Positions 1-9,058 are shown, counted from the stretch's first letter. The stretch is 64,000 nucleotides of DNA from Ruminococcus sp. Phil15 (GCA_001940995.1 MSHC01000031.1:30465-94464); one strand, 5' to 3'. A program made the numbers and translations. The notes: generated by a model not told the origin, from the letters alone.

Positions 1-367
1 CATAGGCAACGTGGTCGAGATTTTTAAGCCCGGCAAGCACTTTATCGCCTATTTCCGATGTAGTTGTAGAGGTTTGCATTGCGTTTGCGTACGTATTCTC
101 GATATCGTCAACGAGGGCGGTCATCTGCTCTAGGCTTACGGGACGCTTTTTGATTGCGTTCTGCACGCCCTTCATAAGCTTTTCCCTATCGAAAGGCTCA
201 AAGCTTCCGTCCTTTTTATAGACCATAAGGGTCGGCTTTTCGATTACCTCGTATGTTGTAAACCTCTTACCGCATACGGGACATTCTCTACGGCGGCGCT
301 TCTTTTCGTCGCTCGGCCGTGAGTCTATAACTTTAGTATCAAGATAGTTGCAGAAAGGGCATTTCAT
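1..367 (-). CDS. nrdR: Transcriptional repressor NrdR, 5' part (runs off the left edge)
   Basis: Reading leftward from the ATG at 367-365, 122 codons are present before the window edge, so the C-terminus is missing. The protein opens with MKCPFCNY and has a second CPVC pair about 30 residues on, which is the NrdR zinc ribbon, followed by the arginine-rich stretch and the start of the ATP-cone domain (EKPTLMVYKKDG, FDREKLMKGV). NrdR is a nucleotide-sensing repressor of ribonucleotide reductase genes. An AGGAG ribosome site lies 9 nt upstream. Upstream AT-rich boxes suggest it represses itself. Identification is secure. Confidence 0.95.
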   Translation of the reverse strand, partial: MKCPFCNYLDTKVIDSRPSDEKKRRRRECPVCGKRFTTYEVIEKPTLMVYKKDGSFEPFDREKLMKGVQNAIKKRPVSLEQMTALVDDIENTYANAMQTSTTTSEIGDKVLAGLKNLDHVAY

Positions 368-392
368 ATTTCAACACTCCTCGCTCTTTGTT

Positions 393-408
393 ACACAATA
401 TATAATGC
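393..408. promoter_or_regulatory. Candidate NrdR box 1
   Basis: ACACAATATATAATGC matches 14 of 16 positions of the known NrdR box (ACACWATATATWGTGT) and lies between the nrdR promoter and its start codon. It is centred 42 bp (four helical turns) from a weaker second box, the phasing seen for tandem NrdR operators. The region is AT-rich, so chance resemblance is possible. Confidence 0.45.
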
Positions 409-431
409 TTCCATATATCTTTTTCTTTATT

Positions 432-460
432 ATTGTAGCATATATTGTGGTCAATTGCAA
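432..460 (-). promoter_or_regulatory. nrdR promoter with overlapping NrdR-like box 2
   Basis: On the minus strand TTGCAA (460-455), a 17-nt spacer and TACAAT (437-432) form a sigma-A promoter for nrdR. A second, weaker NrdR-like box (435-450, about 11 of 16 matches) overlaps the -10 element, where a repressor would block RNA polymerase. Confidence 0.55.
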
Positions 461-466
461 GAGTTT

Positions 467-784
467 TCAAATAATTTTCGCATAAAAAGAATATTTTTCG
501 TTTATGAAGTCCTCCGCTATGCATCTGAGTGACACAGGAGTTACGGTATAAGTCACGAGAAGTTCAAAAAGCTCCGATATATACTCATAGTTTGCGGTAA
601 TATCCTCAAGGATATCTGCATACGTTTCACCGAAAAGGCTGCACTCAATTTCTATCCCATAGCTGAAAGGATAGCTTTCATTTTCTGTTTCAGTGCTGAA
701 AAGCTTATAGCAAAGGCTTCCGTTTGCGAGTGTCTCACACTTTATGTGGCGCAATCGCCCCTTTACTGCGTTTTCTATTGACAA
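467..784 (-). CDS. Small DUF6514-like protein of unknown function
   Basis: A 105-residue acidic, soluble protein without signal peptide or membrane segment. The layout (SYGIEIEC core, then an acidic helix, then a VTPVSLRCIAEDFI segment near the C-terminus) resembles the DUF6514 family of clostridial proteins, whose role is unknown. It stands alone on the minus strand upstream of nrdR, separated from it by the nrdR promoter. The family assignment is from memory of the motif pattern and is tentative; that the frame is coding is likely, given its length and its position between other minus-strand genes. Confidence 0.6.
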   Translation of the reverse strand: MSIENAVKGRLRHIKCETLANGSLCYKLFSTETENESYPFSYGIEIECSLFGETYADILEDITANYEYISELFELLVTYTVTPVSLRCIAEDFINEKYSFYAKII

Positions 785-925
785 ACTTCATCACATCATT
801 CCCCCGTATTATAATAAAACAACTGCGTATATCGTTATCCCCGACTAGTATCATACCATATATTGTATCTTTTGTCCAGAAAAATCAATCGACAATATTC
901 GACAGATTTCGACAAACGCCGCTTT

Positions 926-971
926 ATAAAAAGCAGAGAGCGCAGCTGCTCGATCGGGAGACGGCTGCGCT
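926..971 (-). terminator. Intrinsic terminator of the sugar isomerase-like gene
   Basis: AGCGCAGC (939-946) pairs with GCTGCGCT (964-971). On the minus strand the hairpin is followed by CTCTGCTTTTT, just past the stop codon at 987. The loop is long (17 nt). Confidence 0.6.
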
Positions 972-986
972 TTGTTATCTCAGTGT

Positions 987-1781
987 TCAAAATGTTTTAT
1001 CTCTTACAGATTTTATGTAGAGATAATTTTCATAAAGCTCGTCCAGGCTGCGGTAGCCGTTATGGTAAAGCTCCAGTACGACAGAACCCTCAAAGCCGTT
1101 TTCTTCGGCGGCTTTAATAAACTTTGGGTAGTCAAGCTTTCCTGTTCCTGCCAGCTTGCAGTCGCTGTCTGTATCATAGTCGCTTAAATGTATATGGCAG
1201 ATACTGCCGCCAAGGACGGTCAAAAAGTCATAGGGATTTTCTCCCTTGCGGATCGCCTGTTTTGTGTCTAGTACAAACCTTGCTCTATCGCCTATCGCAG
1301 TCTTCATCTCTTTCAGGAACGACAGCTCGCCGCTCACGCATCTTGCGACGTTTTCCTGGACTAATGTAACTCCGAATTTCTCAGCCTCCTCAGAAAGCCT
1401 TACAAACCTGTCGAAATAAAGCTCCTTTGGATAGTTATTGTGGCGGTTGTTTCCGTGCAGGACGAACAAATCTGCGCCGAGATACTCGCCTGCGCCGAAA
1501 AACTTTTTGTAATATTCAAGAGAGTCTAAAAATCTTCTGGGATAGTGGGTGAACAGCATCATAGACTCAAGCTCGCAGGTAAACGGGTGGATCGCTCTTA
1601 CCGATATGCCATACTCTTTCAGCATATTTCTCAGTTGCGAGAGAAATTTACGGCTTAGCTCGCAGTCTGTATTTATAAATATCTCGACGCACTCCACTCC
1701 TCTCTTGCAAAGCTCCAAAAGCGCCTGCTCTGTAAGCATAGGATATAGCGTCGCTGTTGATATACCGACCTTATAGCTCAT
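987..1781 (-). CDS. Sugar phosphate isomerase/epimerase-like TIM-barrel protein
   Basis: A 264-residue protein of the AP-endonuclease-2/xylose-isomerase-like superfamily. Typical strand-end motifs occur in order: VGISTATLYP at the N-terminus, VLHGNN in the middle, LVQENV and VLDTKQA carrying acidic metal ligands, HIHLSD, and VLELYH near the C-terminus. These residues usually bind a divalent metal and support aldose-ketose isomerisation or epimerisation. The substrate cannot be deduced; no carbohydrate transport or catabolic neighbours are present. It is monocistronic, with its own terminator. An endonuclease IV role is less likely because of the short length and divergent ligand pattern. Confidence 0.8.
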   Translation of the reverse strand: MSYKVGISTATLYPMLTEQALLELCKRGVECVEIFINTDCELSRKFLSQLRNMLKEYGISVRAIHPFTCELESMMLFTHYPRRFLDSLEYYKKFFGAGEYLGADLFVLHGNNRHNNYPKELYFDRFVRLSEEAEKFGVTLVQENVARCVSGELSFLKEMKTAIGDRARFVLDTKQAIRKGENPYDFLTVLGGSICHIHLSDYDTDSDCKLAGTGKLDYPKFIKAAEENGFEGSVVLELYHNGYRSLDELYENYLYIKSVRDKTF

Positions 1782-1861
1782 AAATTCCGTTCACCGCCTT
1801 TTGTAAATAACGCTATAACGATTATAACACATTATGGCAAAAAATAAAAGAGGATTTCAAA

Positions 1862-2224
1862 TTATTTCCACGGGATATTACTTTTTAGTATTCTTGCGGC
1901 GGCAAGGCGTATCGTTTCGCACTCGGAATAAAATTCTTCGCTGTCTTTTTCATAGAGCGGTGCGAGCTTTGCGGCGCTGTTGCTTATATCGTCGAGGTTT
2001 TTTGAGCTTTCAAACATTGATGCCACGGCGTAAAAGTCTCTCCAGTATTCGCAAAGCTCGACTATTGCGTCGCCCGTTTCGTCGCTTCCCTGCTCGGCAA
2101 GCTCTATTGCGTTATCAATGAGAACGGAAAGCTCGTTATTCTTATGGCTTAGGAGCAGCAGCCAGCCTATGCCGAGTAGAACGATAGTTACCAGTATTCC
2201 TATGCATACCTTTACTCTTTTCAT
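1862..2224 (-). CDS. DUF4363 family membrane-anchored protein
   Basis: A 120-residue protein with one N-terminal membrane helix (about residues 5-25) and a helical extracytoplasmic domain rich in acidic residues. The size and layout match DUF4363, a family typically encoded directly after DUF421 proteins in spore-forming Clostridia. Its ATG overlaps the stop codon of the upstream DUF421 gene by 4 bp, so the two are translationally coupled. The function is not established; a role in spore or envelope biology is inferred only from family distribution. Confidence 0.7.
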   Translation of the reverse strand: MKRVKVCIGILVTIVLLGIGWLLLLSHKNNELSVLIDNAIELAEQGSDETGDAIVELCEYWRDFYAVASMFESSKNLDDISNSAAKLAPLYEKDSEEFYSECETIRLAAARILKSNIPWK

Positions 2225-2898
2225 ATACCCTTCTCCTTTTCGATTATTTTATAGCTTTTGTCGTCGCTCGCCGTCATAAGGAAGATGTCGGCACTGTGCT
2301 TTCCCTCTTTTTTTAAAATTTCCTCCAGCCACACCTCGCTCAGCTTTAAAACGTCGAGCGACTTTTTTACTACGTCGCCGTCGTCGATTACGACCTGAGG
2401 GGGATTTTCGTTCTTAGGCGGATTTGCGAGAGAATTTGCGGAAAGCGGTTGGAGCGACGGCTTTTCATACACGCTTACTGCGCCTGTTGTTTCAATTATG
2501 GCATACTGGACCTGAGATATATCGAAAACTCCCTGCGAGCGCAGCGACTCCATAACGTCGTCGGCAGTAAAGCGAAGCTCTTTAAGCTGTTTCTGGTCAA
2601 TTACTCCGTCTGAGATTATGACCTTCGGGCTTCCCGACACTATACGCCTAAGCTTTCTTGATTTCATTGTAATTGCGGAAATTATTACTTCCATACAAAC
2701 AAGCGTTAAAATCGGCACTATGCCCATAAGCATAGGCGTTGAGATATCCTCGATAGGCAGGGTTACGATATTCGATATCAGAATTGTAACGACAAGCTCT
2801 GACGGCTGAAGCTCGCCAAGCTGTCTTTTGCCCATAAGCCTTATTGCAAAGATTATAACCGCATATAGCATTACCGTTCTTATAAAAACTATAGTCAC
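2221..2898 (-). CDS. DUF421 (YetF/YrbG-like) membrane protein
   Basis: A 225-residue protein with three N-terminal membrane segments and a cytosolic C-terminal alpha/beta domain. The family signature MGKRQLGELQPSELVVT follows the first helix, and GSPKVIISDGVID marks the start of the soluble part. DUF421 proteins are common in spore formers; their biochemical role is unknown. The start chosen is GTG at 2898-2896, because AAAAGGGAG sits 9 nt upstream and translation then begins exactly at the first membrane helix. Upstream ATG (2922) and TTG (3006) alternatives have no ribosome site and would reach into the divergent ger promoter region. Coupled to the DUF4363 gene. Confidence 0.85.
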   Translation of the reverse strand: MTIVFIRTVMLYAVIIFAIRLMGKRQLGELQPSELVVTILISNIVTLPIEDISTPMLMGIVPILTLVCMEVIISAITMKSRKLRRIVSGSPKVIISDGVIDQKQLKELRFTADDVMESLRSQGVFDISQVQYAIIETTGAVSVYEKPSLQPLSANSLANPPKNENPPQVVIDDGDVVKKSLDVLKLSEVWLEEILKKEGKHSADIFLMTASDDKSYKIIEKEKGI

Positions 2899-3010
2899 TT
2901 CAAAAAACTCCCTTTTCTGCATTTTGCTATCTACTGTATTTTTTCTCAAAGGCTTGCAAATAATACGCTCATAAATTGCAAATTTCTTCAAAGAAAGGCG
3001 GCTCAATGCT

Positions 3011-4507
3011 TTGAACTCATTTCCTGATTACGAAAATTACAGGAATATTAAAATTCCCTCTGATATAAACTTAGCTCTTTCACATCTTCGGAGCATCACC
3101 GGCAACACTATGGACCTTAACATTATGGAAGCCAAGGTTTCGGATCATCACTGCGCCGTTGTGTCGATAGAGGCTATGGCTTCTACTATGACTATGGGAG
3201 AGCTTATTTTCAAGCCTCTCTGCGAGCTGAAGCTTCCCGAAAACTCCAAACCCACGGACATTTTCGATTACCTGACAAAGGAAAGTCTTTTATCGTCAGA
3301 GCGTGCGACGGTCTACGATTACGGAGAGGTTATGGTAAGGCTGTTTTCGGGATTTGTGCTTGTACTCGTAAACGGTATAGCATCGGGGCAGGTTTACGGC
3401 GTGCAGGGCTTTGACAAGCGTGCCATTACAGAGCCGACAAGCGACATAAACGTTTTAGGCGGGCGTGACGGATTTATCGAGCAGATAAGGACAAACATTT
3501 CGCTTGTCCGCAGAAGAATGAAAACTCCGTCGCTGCGCTTTGAGCTTATGAGGATAGGAAGTCAGAGCAACACAGACGTCTGCATCGCATATATGGCGGA
3601 CAGGGCTACCCCCGAGCTTATTGAATCGGTGAGGCGGAGGCTATCGTCCATCAAGCTTGAGTCGGTGCTGACAAGCGGATATGTTGCGCCGTTTTTATCA
3701 AAGTCGAAGCGAAGCCTGTTTTCCTGCGTACAGACGACGGACAGACCCGATTCGTTCAGCGCTAGGCTGCTTGAGGGCAAGGTGGGTATTATCATTGACG
3801 GCACGCCGTTCGCCCTGCTTGTACCGTCATTTTTTGTGGAGAATTTCAACACGATTGACGATTATGCAAACAGGCCCTACTATGTTTTCTACATCAGGCT
3901 TATAAAATACGTTGCGTTCTTTTTATCGGTAATGCTGCCGGGTATTTACGTTGCGCTTGCGACATTTCACTCGGAAACGTTCACCTACAAACTTCTTTTA
4001 AGCCTTGTCGTATCTGAACAGGGCACGCCATATCCGCTTGTATTCGACATAACGATAATAACGCTTATGTATGAAATACTGCGTGAGGCAGGAATACGGA
4101 TGCCTAAGAACATCGGCGGTGCGGTGTCGATCGTAGGCGGACTTATAATCGGTGATGCGGCGGTAAATTCGGGACTTATTTCTGCGCCTATTCTTATTAT
4201 AATAGGACTTACCGCGACGGCTTCGTTTGTGATACCTACGCTTAATCAGCAGACGTCGATACTTCGCATCGTTATGATTATTGCGGGCGGTATTTCGGGC
4301 CTTTACGGGATAAGCCTTGTGACAACGGTCCTTATTGCGAACATCTGCTCTCTTGACGACATAGGCATTCCGTACTCGGCGCCCGTTTCACCGTTTTTCA
4401 AAAAGGGCATTAAAAATCTTCTTATGCGAAGCGGATTCCACAGTCTGCAAAGAGGAAAGACGCTCGTATCTGATTTTGAAGCTCAAAAGCAGCAGAAAGA
4501 GAACTGA
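3011..4507 (+). CDS. gerA: Spore germination receptor A subunit (GerA family)
   Basis: A 498-residue protein with a soluble N-terminal region of about 290 residues followed by a hydrophobic C-terminal half (roughly 295-460) carrying five or six membrane helices; the arrangement and the motif VVSEQGTPYPLVFD are those of GerAA/SpoVAF-type subunits. It forms the germinant receptor in the inner spore membrane with the B and C subunits encoded next. The start is TTG at 3011, chosen because AAAGGCGG precedes it by about 9 nt; the nearby ATG at 3006 leads straight to a stop. First gene of a three-gene operon. The germinant cannot be predicted. Confidence 0.93.
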   Translation: MNSFPDYENYRNIKIPSDINLALSHLRSITGNTMDLNIMEAKVSDHHCAVVSIEAMASTMTMGELIFKPLCELKLPENSKPTDIFDYLTKESLLSSERATVYDYGEVMVRLFSGFVLVLVNGIASGQVYGVQGFDKRAITEPTSDINVLGGRDGFIEQIRTNISLVRRRMKTPSLRFELMRIGSQSNTDVCIAYMADRATPELIESVRRRLSSIKLESVLTSGYVAPFLSKSKRSLFSCVQTTDRPDSFSARLLEGKVGIIIDGTPFALLVPSFFVENFNTIDDYANRPYYVFYIRLIKYVAFFLSVMLPGIYVALATFHSETFTYKLLLSLVVSEQGTPYPLVFDITIITLMYEILREAGIRMPKNIGGAVSIVGGLIIGDAAVNSGLISAPILIIIGLTATASFVIPTLNQQTSILRIVMIIAGGISGLYGISLVTTVLIANICSLDDIGIPYSAPVSPFFKKGIKNLLMRSGFHSLQRGKTLVSDFEAQKQQKEN

Positions 4508-4512
4508 TTTTT

Positions 4513-5565
4513 ATGAAAAAACTATCTGTGGCACAGTTTCTGTCACTTCTTATACTATGCAGGCTTTTTGTCACGATGACCTACACGCCTGTAGATTCGG
4601 AAGCGCCTCTCATCACGATTGCGGGAGAAATTCTATCGACGCTCATACAGCTTGCGCTGATAATTCCGCCCGTTATTCTGCGGAAAAGATTTCCCGACAG
4701 GAACATGGTGTCTGTGGGCTATATCCCGTCAAAGGCGGTGGGCATTGTTCTTTCGGCGGTTTACGGGACGTTCTTTATGCTTGTTGCGGTAAAGGTTCTG
4801 GGCGATTTTTCACATTTTATAAACTTTGCATTTCCTGTGTTCAGCTTTGAATCTGCAATAATTCTGTCTATGGCGGTAGGTGCGGCATACATCGCATATC
4901 TTGGCATAACGCCGCTGTCGAGGACAAGCGTTATTGCAATCACGCTTTTTGTTCTGATGCTCGCTATCGTTGTATCGGAAAGCAGCGGAAGCATCGACCC
5001 GTCAAATCTTACGCTGCACTCTGAAAAGCCTGTTGCCGGAATAATACACGCAGGGATTATGAGCATCGGCAGAAACACCTCGATTGTGCTTGGATGCTTT
5101 ATGCTGCCGCTGCTGAAAGGCAGAAAATCTACGCCGCTGGCGGTATTTGTCACAGCGAAATACTTTATCGTGACGCTTATAATTTTCTTTTACTCGTCTA
5201 TTTTGGGAAGCTTTGCAAGGGTAGGTCAGCTGCCGTTTTTCCATCTCAGTTCATACTCCGACACCTCTATCGTTGCAAGGTTTGACCCCATATTCCTGGT
5301 CGTATGGACGATGACGGGAACAGTATATCTTTCTGCGCTTATATGGGCGTCGGCGACCGCTGTCGGATACGCTGTGCCTAATGTATCACAAAAGAGGCTA
5401 TGCTCTGCTATATCCGGAATTGTGTTTTTGATTGCCGGAGTAATTCTTTACAGCGATTCGTGGGATATTACAGAAAAATTCTTTTTGGAAAGCATGGCAG
5501 TATTCATACTCGTTACGCTTGTTCCGTCGCTTCTGCTGTTTGTAAGAAAGGAAAAATCAGTATGA
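4513..5565 (+). CDS. gerB: Spore germination receptor B subunit (GerAB-like permease)
   Basis: A 350-residue integral membrane protein with about ten predicted helices, of the endospore germination permease branch of the APC superfamily. The B subunit is the likely germinant-binding, transporter-like part of the receptor. It starts 6 nt after the A-subunit stop, and its TGA overlaps the ATG of the C-subunit gene (ATGA, 5562-5565), so the three genes form one translationally coupled operon in the canonical A-B-C order. Confidence 0.92.
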   Translation: MKKLSVAQFLSLLILCRLFVTMTYTPVDSEAPLITIAGEILSTLIQLALIIPPVILRKRFPDRNMVSVGYIPSKAVGIVLSAVYGTFFMLVAVKVLGDFSHFINFAFPVFSFESAIILSMAVGAAYIAYLGITPLSRTSVIAITLFVLMLAIVVSESSGSIDPSNLTLHSEKPVAGIIHAGIMSIGRNTSIVLGCFMLPLLKGRKSTPLAVFVTAKYFIVTLIIFFYSSILGSFARVGQLPFFHLSSYSDTSIVARFDPIFLVVWTMTGTVYLSALIWASATAVGYAVPNVSQKRLCSAISGIVFLIAGVILYSDSWDITEKFFLESMAVFILVTLVPSLLLFVRKEKSV

Positions 5566-6707
5566 GAATTACAAAAAGGCTGTTGTCTGTTTGTACGGTA
5601 CTTGCAATTGCTGCAACGCTCTGCTCCTGCTCTGCGGTATCAAAGCTTGAGAACCAGGCAATCGTATCTGCCGTAGGCATCGACAAGGGCGAAAATGGGA
5701 AATACAAGGTGACGGTTCAGGTGTTTCAGTCTATGGGGGCAGGCTCGGCAAGCCCTATTGACCCAAGCAAGACAAATACTGTTCTTGCAAGCTGTGAGGC
5801 GCAGAGCCTTGACGGGGCTATGCAGGAGCTGAATACAATTCTCGGCAGGCGGGTAAACACGGGACACACAAAGTATATAATACTCGGACGTGAGCTTTTG
5901 TCTGATCCTATAGGCGACGTCTTAGGCTATTTTATCGCATCTGAGCAGACATATCTCGGCACACCCGTGCTGACGACAGACAAAAAAGCAGAGGACGTTT
6001 TAAAGGTACAGCTTATGAATGATGTCGAAACGGCTATTGCGGTGCAAAACATCATAGATATAGGTAAAGAGAGCGGAAAAGCGTTAAGTACAGACCTTCT
6101 GACCTGCGCAAACGCAATTACGGACAAAGCGCCGATTGCATTGCCGATACTGACCGTTGGAAAGCCGCCTAAAGGAGAAAATACGGTCGAGTCATCAGAC
6201 GAAGAACCGCAGAGCGAGGCAACAGAGGAGCAGAAGCTGTTGTTCAAGGGAACGGCGGTCGTCAAGGACGGTATGCCGATAATTGAGCTGAACGAAAAAG
6301 AAACCCTCGGCGTTGCGTGGCTTACAGGCACAGCCGAAACGCTAAGCCTGCCGATTAAAACGGAAAAAGGTCACTACAAGGCGACTCTGACTCTCGCTAA
6401 GCAGACAAGGGAGCTTGTGCGTGACGGCGGAAAATACAAACTGACGTTTTTTGTCGAGGGTGCGATAAGGATAACCGAGTCGTCGCAGCCCGACGTTGAA
6501 TACAAAAAAGTCAAGGATACGGCTGAAAAAGAGCTTGCCGAAATATGCAAGCTTTGTATTACTGCACTCAGGGAAAAGGGCGGATACGACATACTTGGTG
6601 TAAAAAAACTGGCTGTCGCAATGTTCCCTTTTACCGAAGATAATTATGATAATATTTTTACAGACTGCGAAGTTGTTGTTAGTGTCAACCTTCATTCGGA
6701 CAGATAA
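5562..6707 (+). CDS. gerC: Spore germination receptor C subunit, Ger(x)C lipoprotein
   Basis: A 381-residue lipoprotein. The ATG at 5562 begins a signal peptide (MRITKRLLSVC, hydrophobic core) ending in a lipobox-like LCSC at about residues 20-23, followed by the family's NQAIVSAVGIDKG and a long mixed alpha/beta domain. GerC subunits sit on the outer face of the inner spore membrane and complete the germinant receptor. The start was placed at the ATG overlapping the gerB stop, because longer readings run back through gerB. No clear intrinsic terminator follows; the next promoter is at 6782. Confidence 0.93.
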   Translation: MRITKRLLSVCTVLAIAATLCSCSAVSKLENQAIVSAVGIDKGENGKYKVTVQVFQSMGAGSASPIDPSKTNTVLASCEAQSLDGAMQELNTILGRRVNTGHTKYIILGRELLSDPIGDVLGYFIASEQTYLGTPVLTTDKKAEDVLKVQLMNDVETAIAVQNIIDIGKESGKALSTDLLTCANAITDKAPIALPILTVGKPPKGENTVESSDEEPQSEATEEQKLLFKGTAVVKDGMPIIELNEKETLGVAWLTGTAETLSLPIKTEKGHYKATLTLAKQTRELVRDGGKYKLTFFVEGAIRITESSQPDVEYKKVKDTAEKELAEICKLCITALREKGGYDILGVKKLAVAMFPFTEDNYDNIFTDCEVVVSVNLHSDR

Positions 6708-6781
6708 TGCCCAAAACATTAAAGGCTCATTTGTTAACGCTGCCTGTATATGGCAATAATCACGAAAATAACTACGTACTC

Positions 6782-6810
6782 TTGCAAAATATGTATCCTT
6801 GTGATATAAT
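6782..6810 (+). promoter_or_regulatory. Sigma-A promoter of the yloU-fakA unit
   Basis: TTGCAA, 17-nt spacer, TATAAT. A small perfect hairpin GTATGT-ttg-ACATAC follows at 6819-6833 near the expected transcript start. Confidence 0.75.
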
Positions 6811-6875
6811 GAACAATGGTATGTTTGACATACAAGCGTTATGTAATGACGAAAAATAAAAGGAGTGAATTGTGT

Positions 6876-7226
6876 ATGATTAAAGTTAACAATCACATCG
6901 GTTGCATCGAGCTTTCTTCAAATTATCTTAAAAAGCTCATCGCTAAGACTGCGGCAAGCTGTTTCGGAGTTGTCGGAATGAATTCCTACGGCCCTGTTCA
7001 GAGCATCCGTTCTCTCGTTGGCTGTGAGGAAGCGTTCGATAACGGCGTTATTATTCGTCAGAGCAACAATGCACTTATAGTTGACCTGCATATTACTGTT
7101 TCCTATGGCATAAATATTACCGCAATCGTTGACAGCATTATCAATAAGGTACGCTTCACGGTTGAAGAGGAAGCCGGCATTGAGGTTTCAAAGGTCAATG
7201 TGTATATTGACTCTATGCAGTCGTAA
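6876..7226 (+). CDS. Asp23/Gls24 family envelope stress protein (YloU-like)
   Basis: A 116-residue soluble protein of the Asp23/Gls24 family, recognisable by IELSSNYLKKLIAKTAASC near the start and by a C-terminal half ending in VSKVNVYIDSM. Family members associate with the membrane and help envelope homeostasis. The ATG at 6876 is preferred over upstream in-frame starts because AAAGGAGTG lies about 9 nt before it and it matches the family N-terminus. As in Bacillus (yloU-yloV), it sits directly before a fakA-type gene, 15 nt away, and is probably cotranscribed with it. Confidence 0.88.
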   Translation: MIKVNNHIGCIELSSNYLKKLIAKTAASCFGVVGMNSYGPVQSIRSLVGCEEAFDNGVIIRQSNNALIVDLHITVSYGINITAIVDSIINKVRFTVEEEAGIEVSKVNVYIDSMQS

Positions 7227-7241
7227 CCGAGGAGGATACAA

Positions 7242-8879
7242 GTGATTAACGGAAGATTACTTCGTGACGCAATAATAAGCGCCGCAAATTCAATTGCAAA
7301 CAACAAAAAGTCGGTAGACGAGCTTAACGTATTTCCTGTTCCTGACGGAGATACAGGCACTAATATGTCAATGGCTATCGGCAGCACGGTTTCTGAGCTT
7401 CGTATGATGGACGATGACGTTACCGCTTCGGCAGTTGCTAAGGCCGCCGCTTCCGCACTTCTCAGAGGTGCAAGAGGAAACTCAGGCGTTATTCTCTCGC
7501 TTATTTTCAGAGGCTTCTCAAAGGGTCTTGCAGGAAAGAGAGAGGCTGACTGCGAGGGCCTTACCGAGGCGCTCAGACTCGGCGTTGAAAATGCTTACAA
7601 GGCTGTTATGAACCCTACCGAGGGTACTATTCTTACAGTTGCAAGAATGGGCTACGAAAAGGCTAAGTCCTTGGAAGGCAAGGTGACAGACGAAACAGAG
7701 CTTTGGGAGGAAGTTTGTAAGGAGTGCAAGATCGCTCTTGACAACACCCCAAATCAACTCCCTGCTCTTAAAAAGGCAGGCGTTGTGGACGCAGGCGGCG
7801 CAGGACTTCTCATTATATTTGACGCAATGCTCGCAGTATTCAAGGGCGGCGCTATTGTAGAGCCTGAAGTCAAGAACGAGGCTAAAAAAATCACAGTTGA
7901 CACCTTCTCCTCTACTGTCGGAGATTTTGACGAGGTTATCAACTTCACATACTGCACGGAAATGCTCATCACAAAGAACGAGAACTGTGACGACGCAAGC
8001 AAGCTCCGTGCTTATCTTGAAACGATCGGCGACTGCGTTGTGGTCGTTGACGATGAGGAAATAATCAAGGTACACGTTCACACAAACGACCCGGGCAAGG
8101 CTATCCAGAAGGGCCTTGAGTTCGGCTACCTCAATCTCCCTAAGATTGAAAATATGAAGCTCCAGCACAAGCAGCGCAAGCAGGACGCAAAACAGGAATT
8201 CGTGCCTGCAAAGCCTGAGAACGACTACGGCTTTGTTGCTGTATCTTCCGGCAAGGGACTTGACGATATGTTCCATGATATCGGCGTTGACTGCATCGTA
8301 AGCGGCGGACAAACAATGAACCCATCGACTGACAACATCTATGCCGCTATCTGCTCCTGCCCTGCCAAGACCGTATTTGTTCTTCCGAACAACAAGAACA
8401 TCATTATGGCGGCTGAACAGGCTTCAAAGCTTGTAAAGGACAGAAAGGTCATCGTTCTTCAGACAAGAACAATCCCTCAGGGAATTTCCGCTATGCTCGC
8501 ATTCGACCCCGACGCAGACTATACCGCAAACTCAAACGCTATGACCGAGGCGCTCAACCACGTCGGCACAGGTCAGCTCACATTTGCGGCAAGGGATTCA
8601 GACTTTGAGGGCAACGAAATCAAAAAGGGAGAAATATTAGCTCTTGAAAACGGCAAGATTTCTTTCGTAGACGCCGATCTTGAAAAGGCAGCTTTCAAGC
8701 TTACTAAAAGACTCGTTAAGAGCGACAGCGCATTTGTAACTGTCATCTACGGCGAGGAGGTTACGGAAGAAATGGCTAAGGCGCTTGCAGAGCGTATTGA
8801 AGGCAAGTTCCCAAGTCTTGAAGTCAGCGTTGTAAACGGAGGTCAGCCGGTTTACTACTACATCATTTCCGTTGAATAG
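7242..8879 (+). CDS. fakA: Fatty acid kinase catalytic subunit FakA/YloV (DAK2 domain)
   Basis: A 545-residue protein with an N-terminal DhaL/DAK2 kinase domain (about 1-200; Mg-ATP motif PDGDTGTN at residues 34-41, and LLRGARGNSGVILS), a middle linker and a C-terminal DegV-like half. FakA phosphorylates fatty acids held by a FakB protein, feeding exogenous fatty acids into phospholipid synthesis. It starts with GTG at 7242, 6 nt after GGAGG. No FakB gene is in the window. Cotranscribed with the Asp23-like gene and followed by a terminator. Confidence 0.92.
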   Translation: MINGRLLRDAIISAANSIANNKKSVDELNVFPVPDGDTGTNMSMAIGSTVSELRMMDDDVTASAVAKAAASALLRGARGNSGVILSLIFRGFSKGLAGKREADCEGLTEALRLGVENAYKAVMNPTEGTILTVARMGYEKAKSLEGKVTDETELWEEVCKECKIALDNTPNQLPALKKAGVVDAGGAGLLIIFDAMLAVFKGGAIVEPEVKNEAKKITVDTFSSTVGDFDEVINFTYCTEMLITKNENCDDASKLRAYLETIGDCVVVVDDEEIIKVHVHTNDPGKAIQKGLEFGYLNLPKIENMKLQHKQRKQDAKQEFVPAKPENDYGFVAVSSGKGLDDMFHDIGVDCIVSGGQTMNPSTDNIYAAICSCPAKTVFVLPNNKNIIMAAEQASKLVKDRKVIVLQTRTIPQGISAMLAFDPDADYTANSNAMTEALNHVGTGQLTFAARDSDFEGNEIKKGEILALENGKISFVDADLEKAAFKLTKRLVKSDSAFVTVIYGEEVTEEMAKALAERIEGKFPSLEVSVVNGGQPVYYYIISVE

Positions 8880-8903
8880 ACAAACAATAATTTATAGCGG
8901 TAC

Positions 8904-8941
8904 AAGTCCGAGAAGAAACAATAATCTTCCCGGACTTTTTA
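8904..8941 (+). terminator. Intrinsic terminator after fakA
   Basis: Arms 8904-8915 and 8926-8937 pair with one mismatch and are followed by a T run. Confidence 0.85.
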
Positions 8942-8968
8942 TTTTGCAAAAAAATTTTCAAAATACTA

Positions 8969-8997
8969 TTGACAAAAACTTGTAGGTGTGGTATCAT
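8969..8997 (+). promoter_or_regulatory. Sigma-A promoter of the RHH-clpB unit
   Basis: TTGACA (8969-8974), 17-nt spacer, TATCAT (8992-8997). No CIRCE or CtsR-type heat-shock operator was seen around it. Confidence 0.8.
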
Positions 8998-9058
8998 AAA
9001 CTCGTAAAGAAAATTATATAATATTTCTTGCAAGTTATTTTCAAAGAGGTGACGAATT

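Noticed and set aside
4476..4850. 124-codon plus-strand frame overlapping gerA and gerB
   Set aside because: Out-of-frame shadow of gerB; His/Cys-rich translation with no support.
7518..8312. 264-codon minus-strand frame inside fakA
   Set aside because: Antisense shadow of fakA; Cys/Leu/Val-rich translation with no ribosome site or family resemblance.
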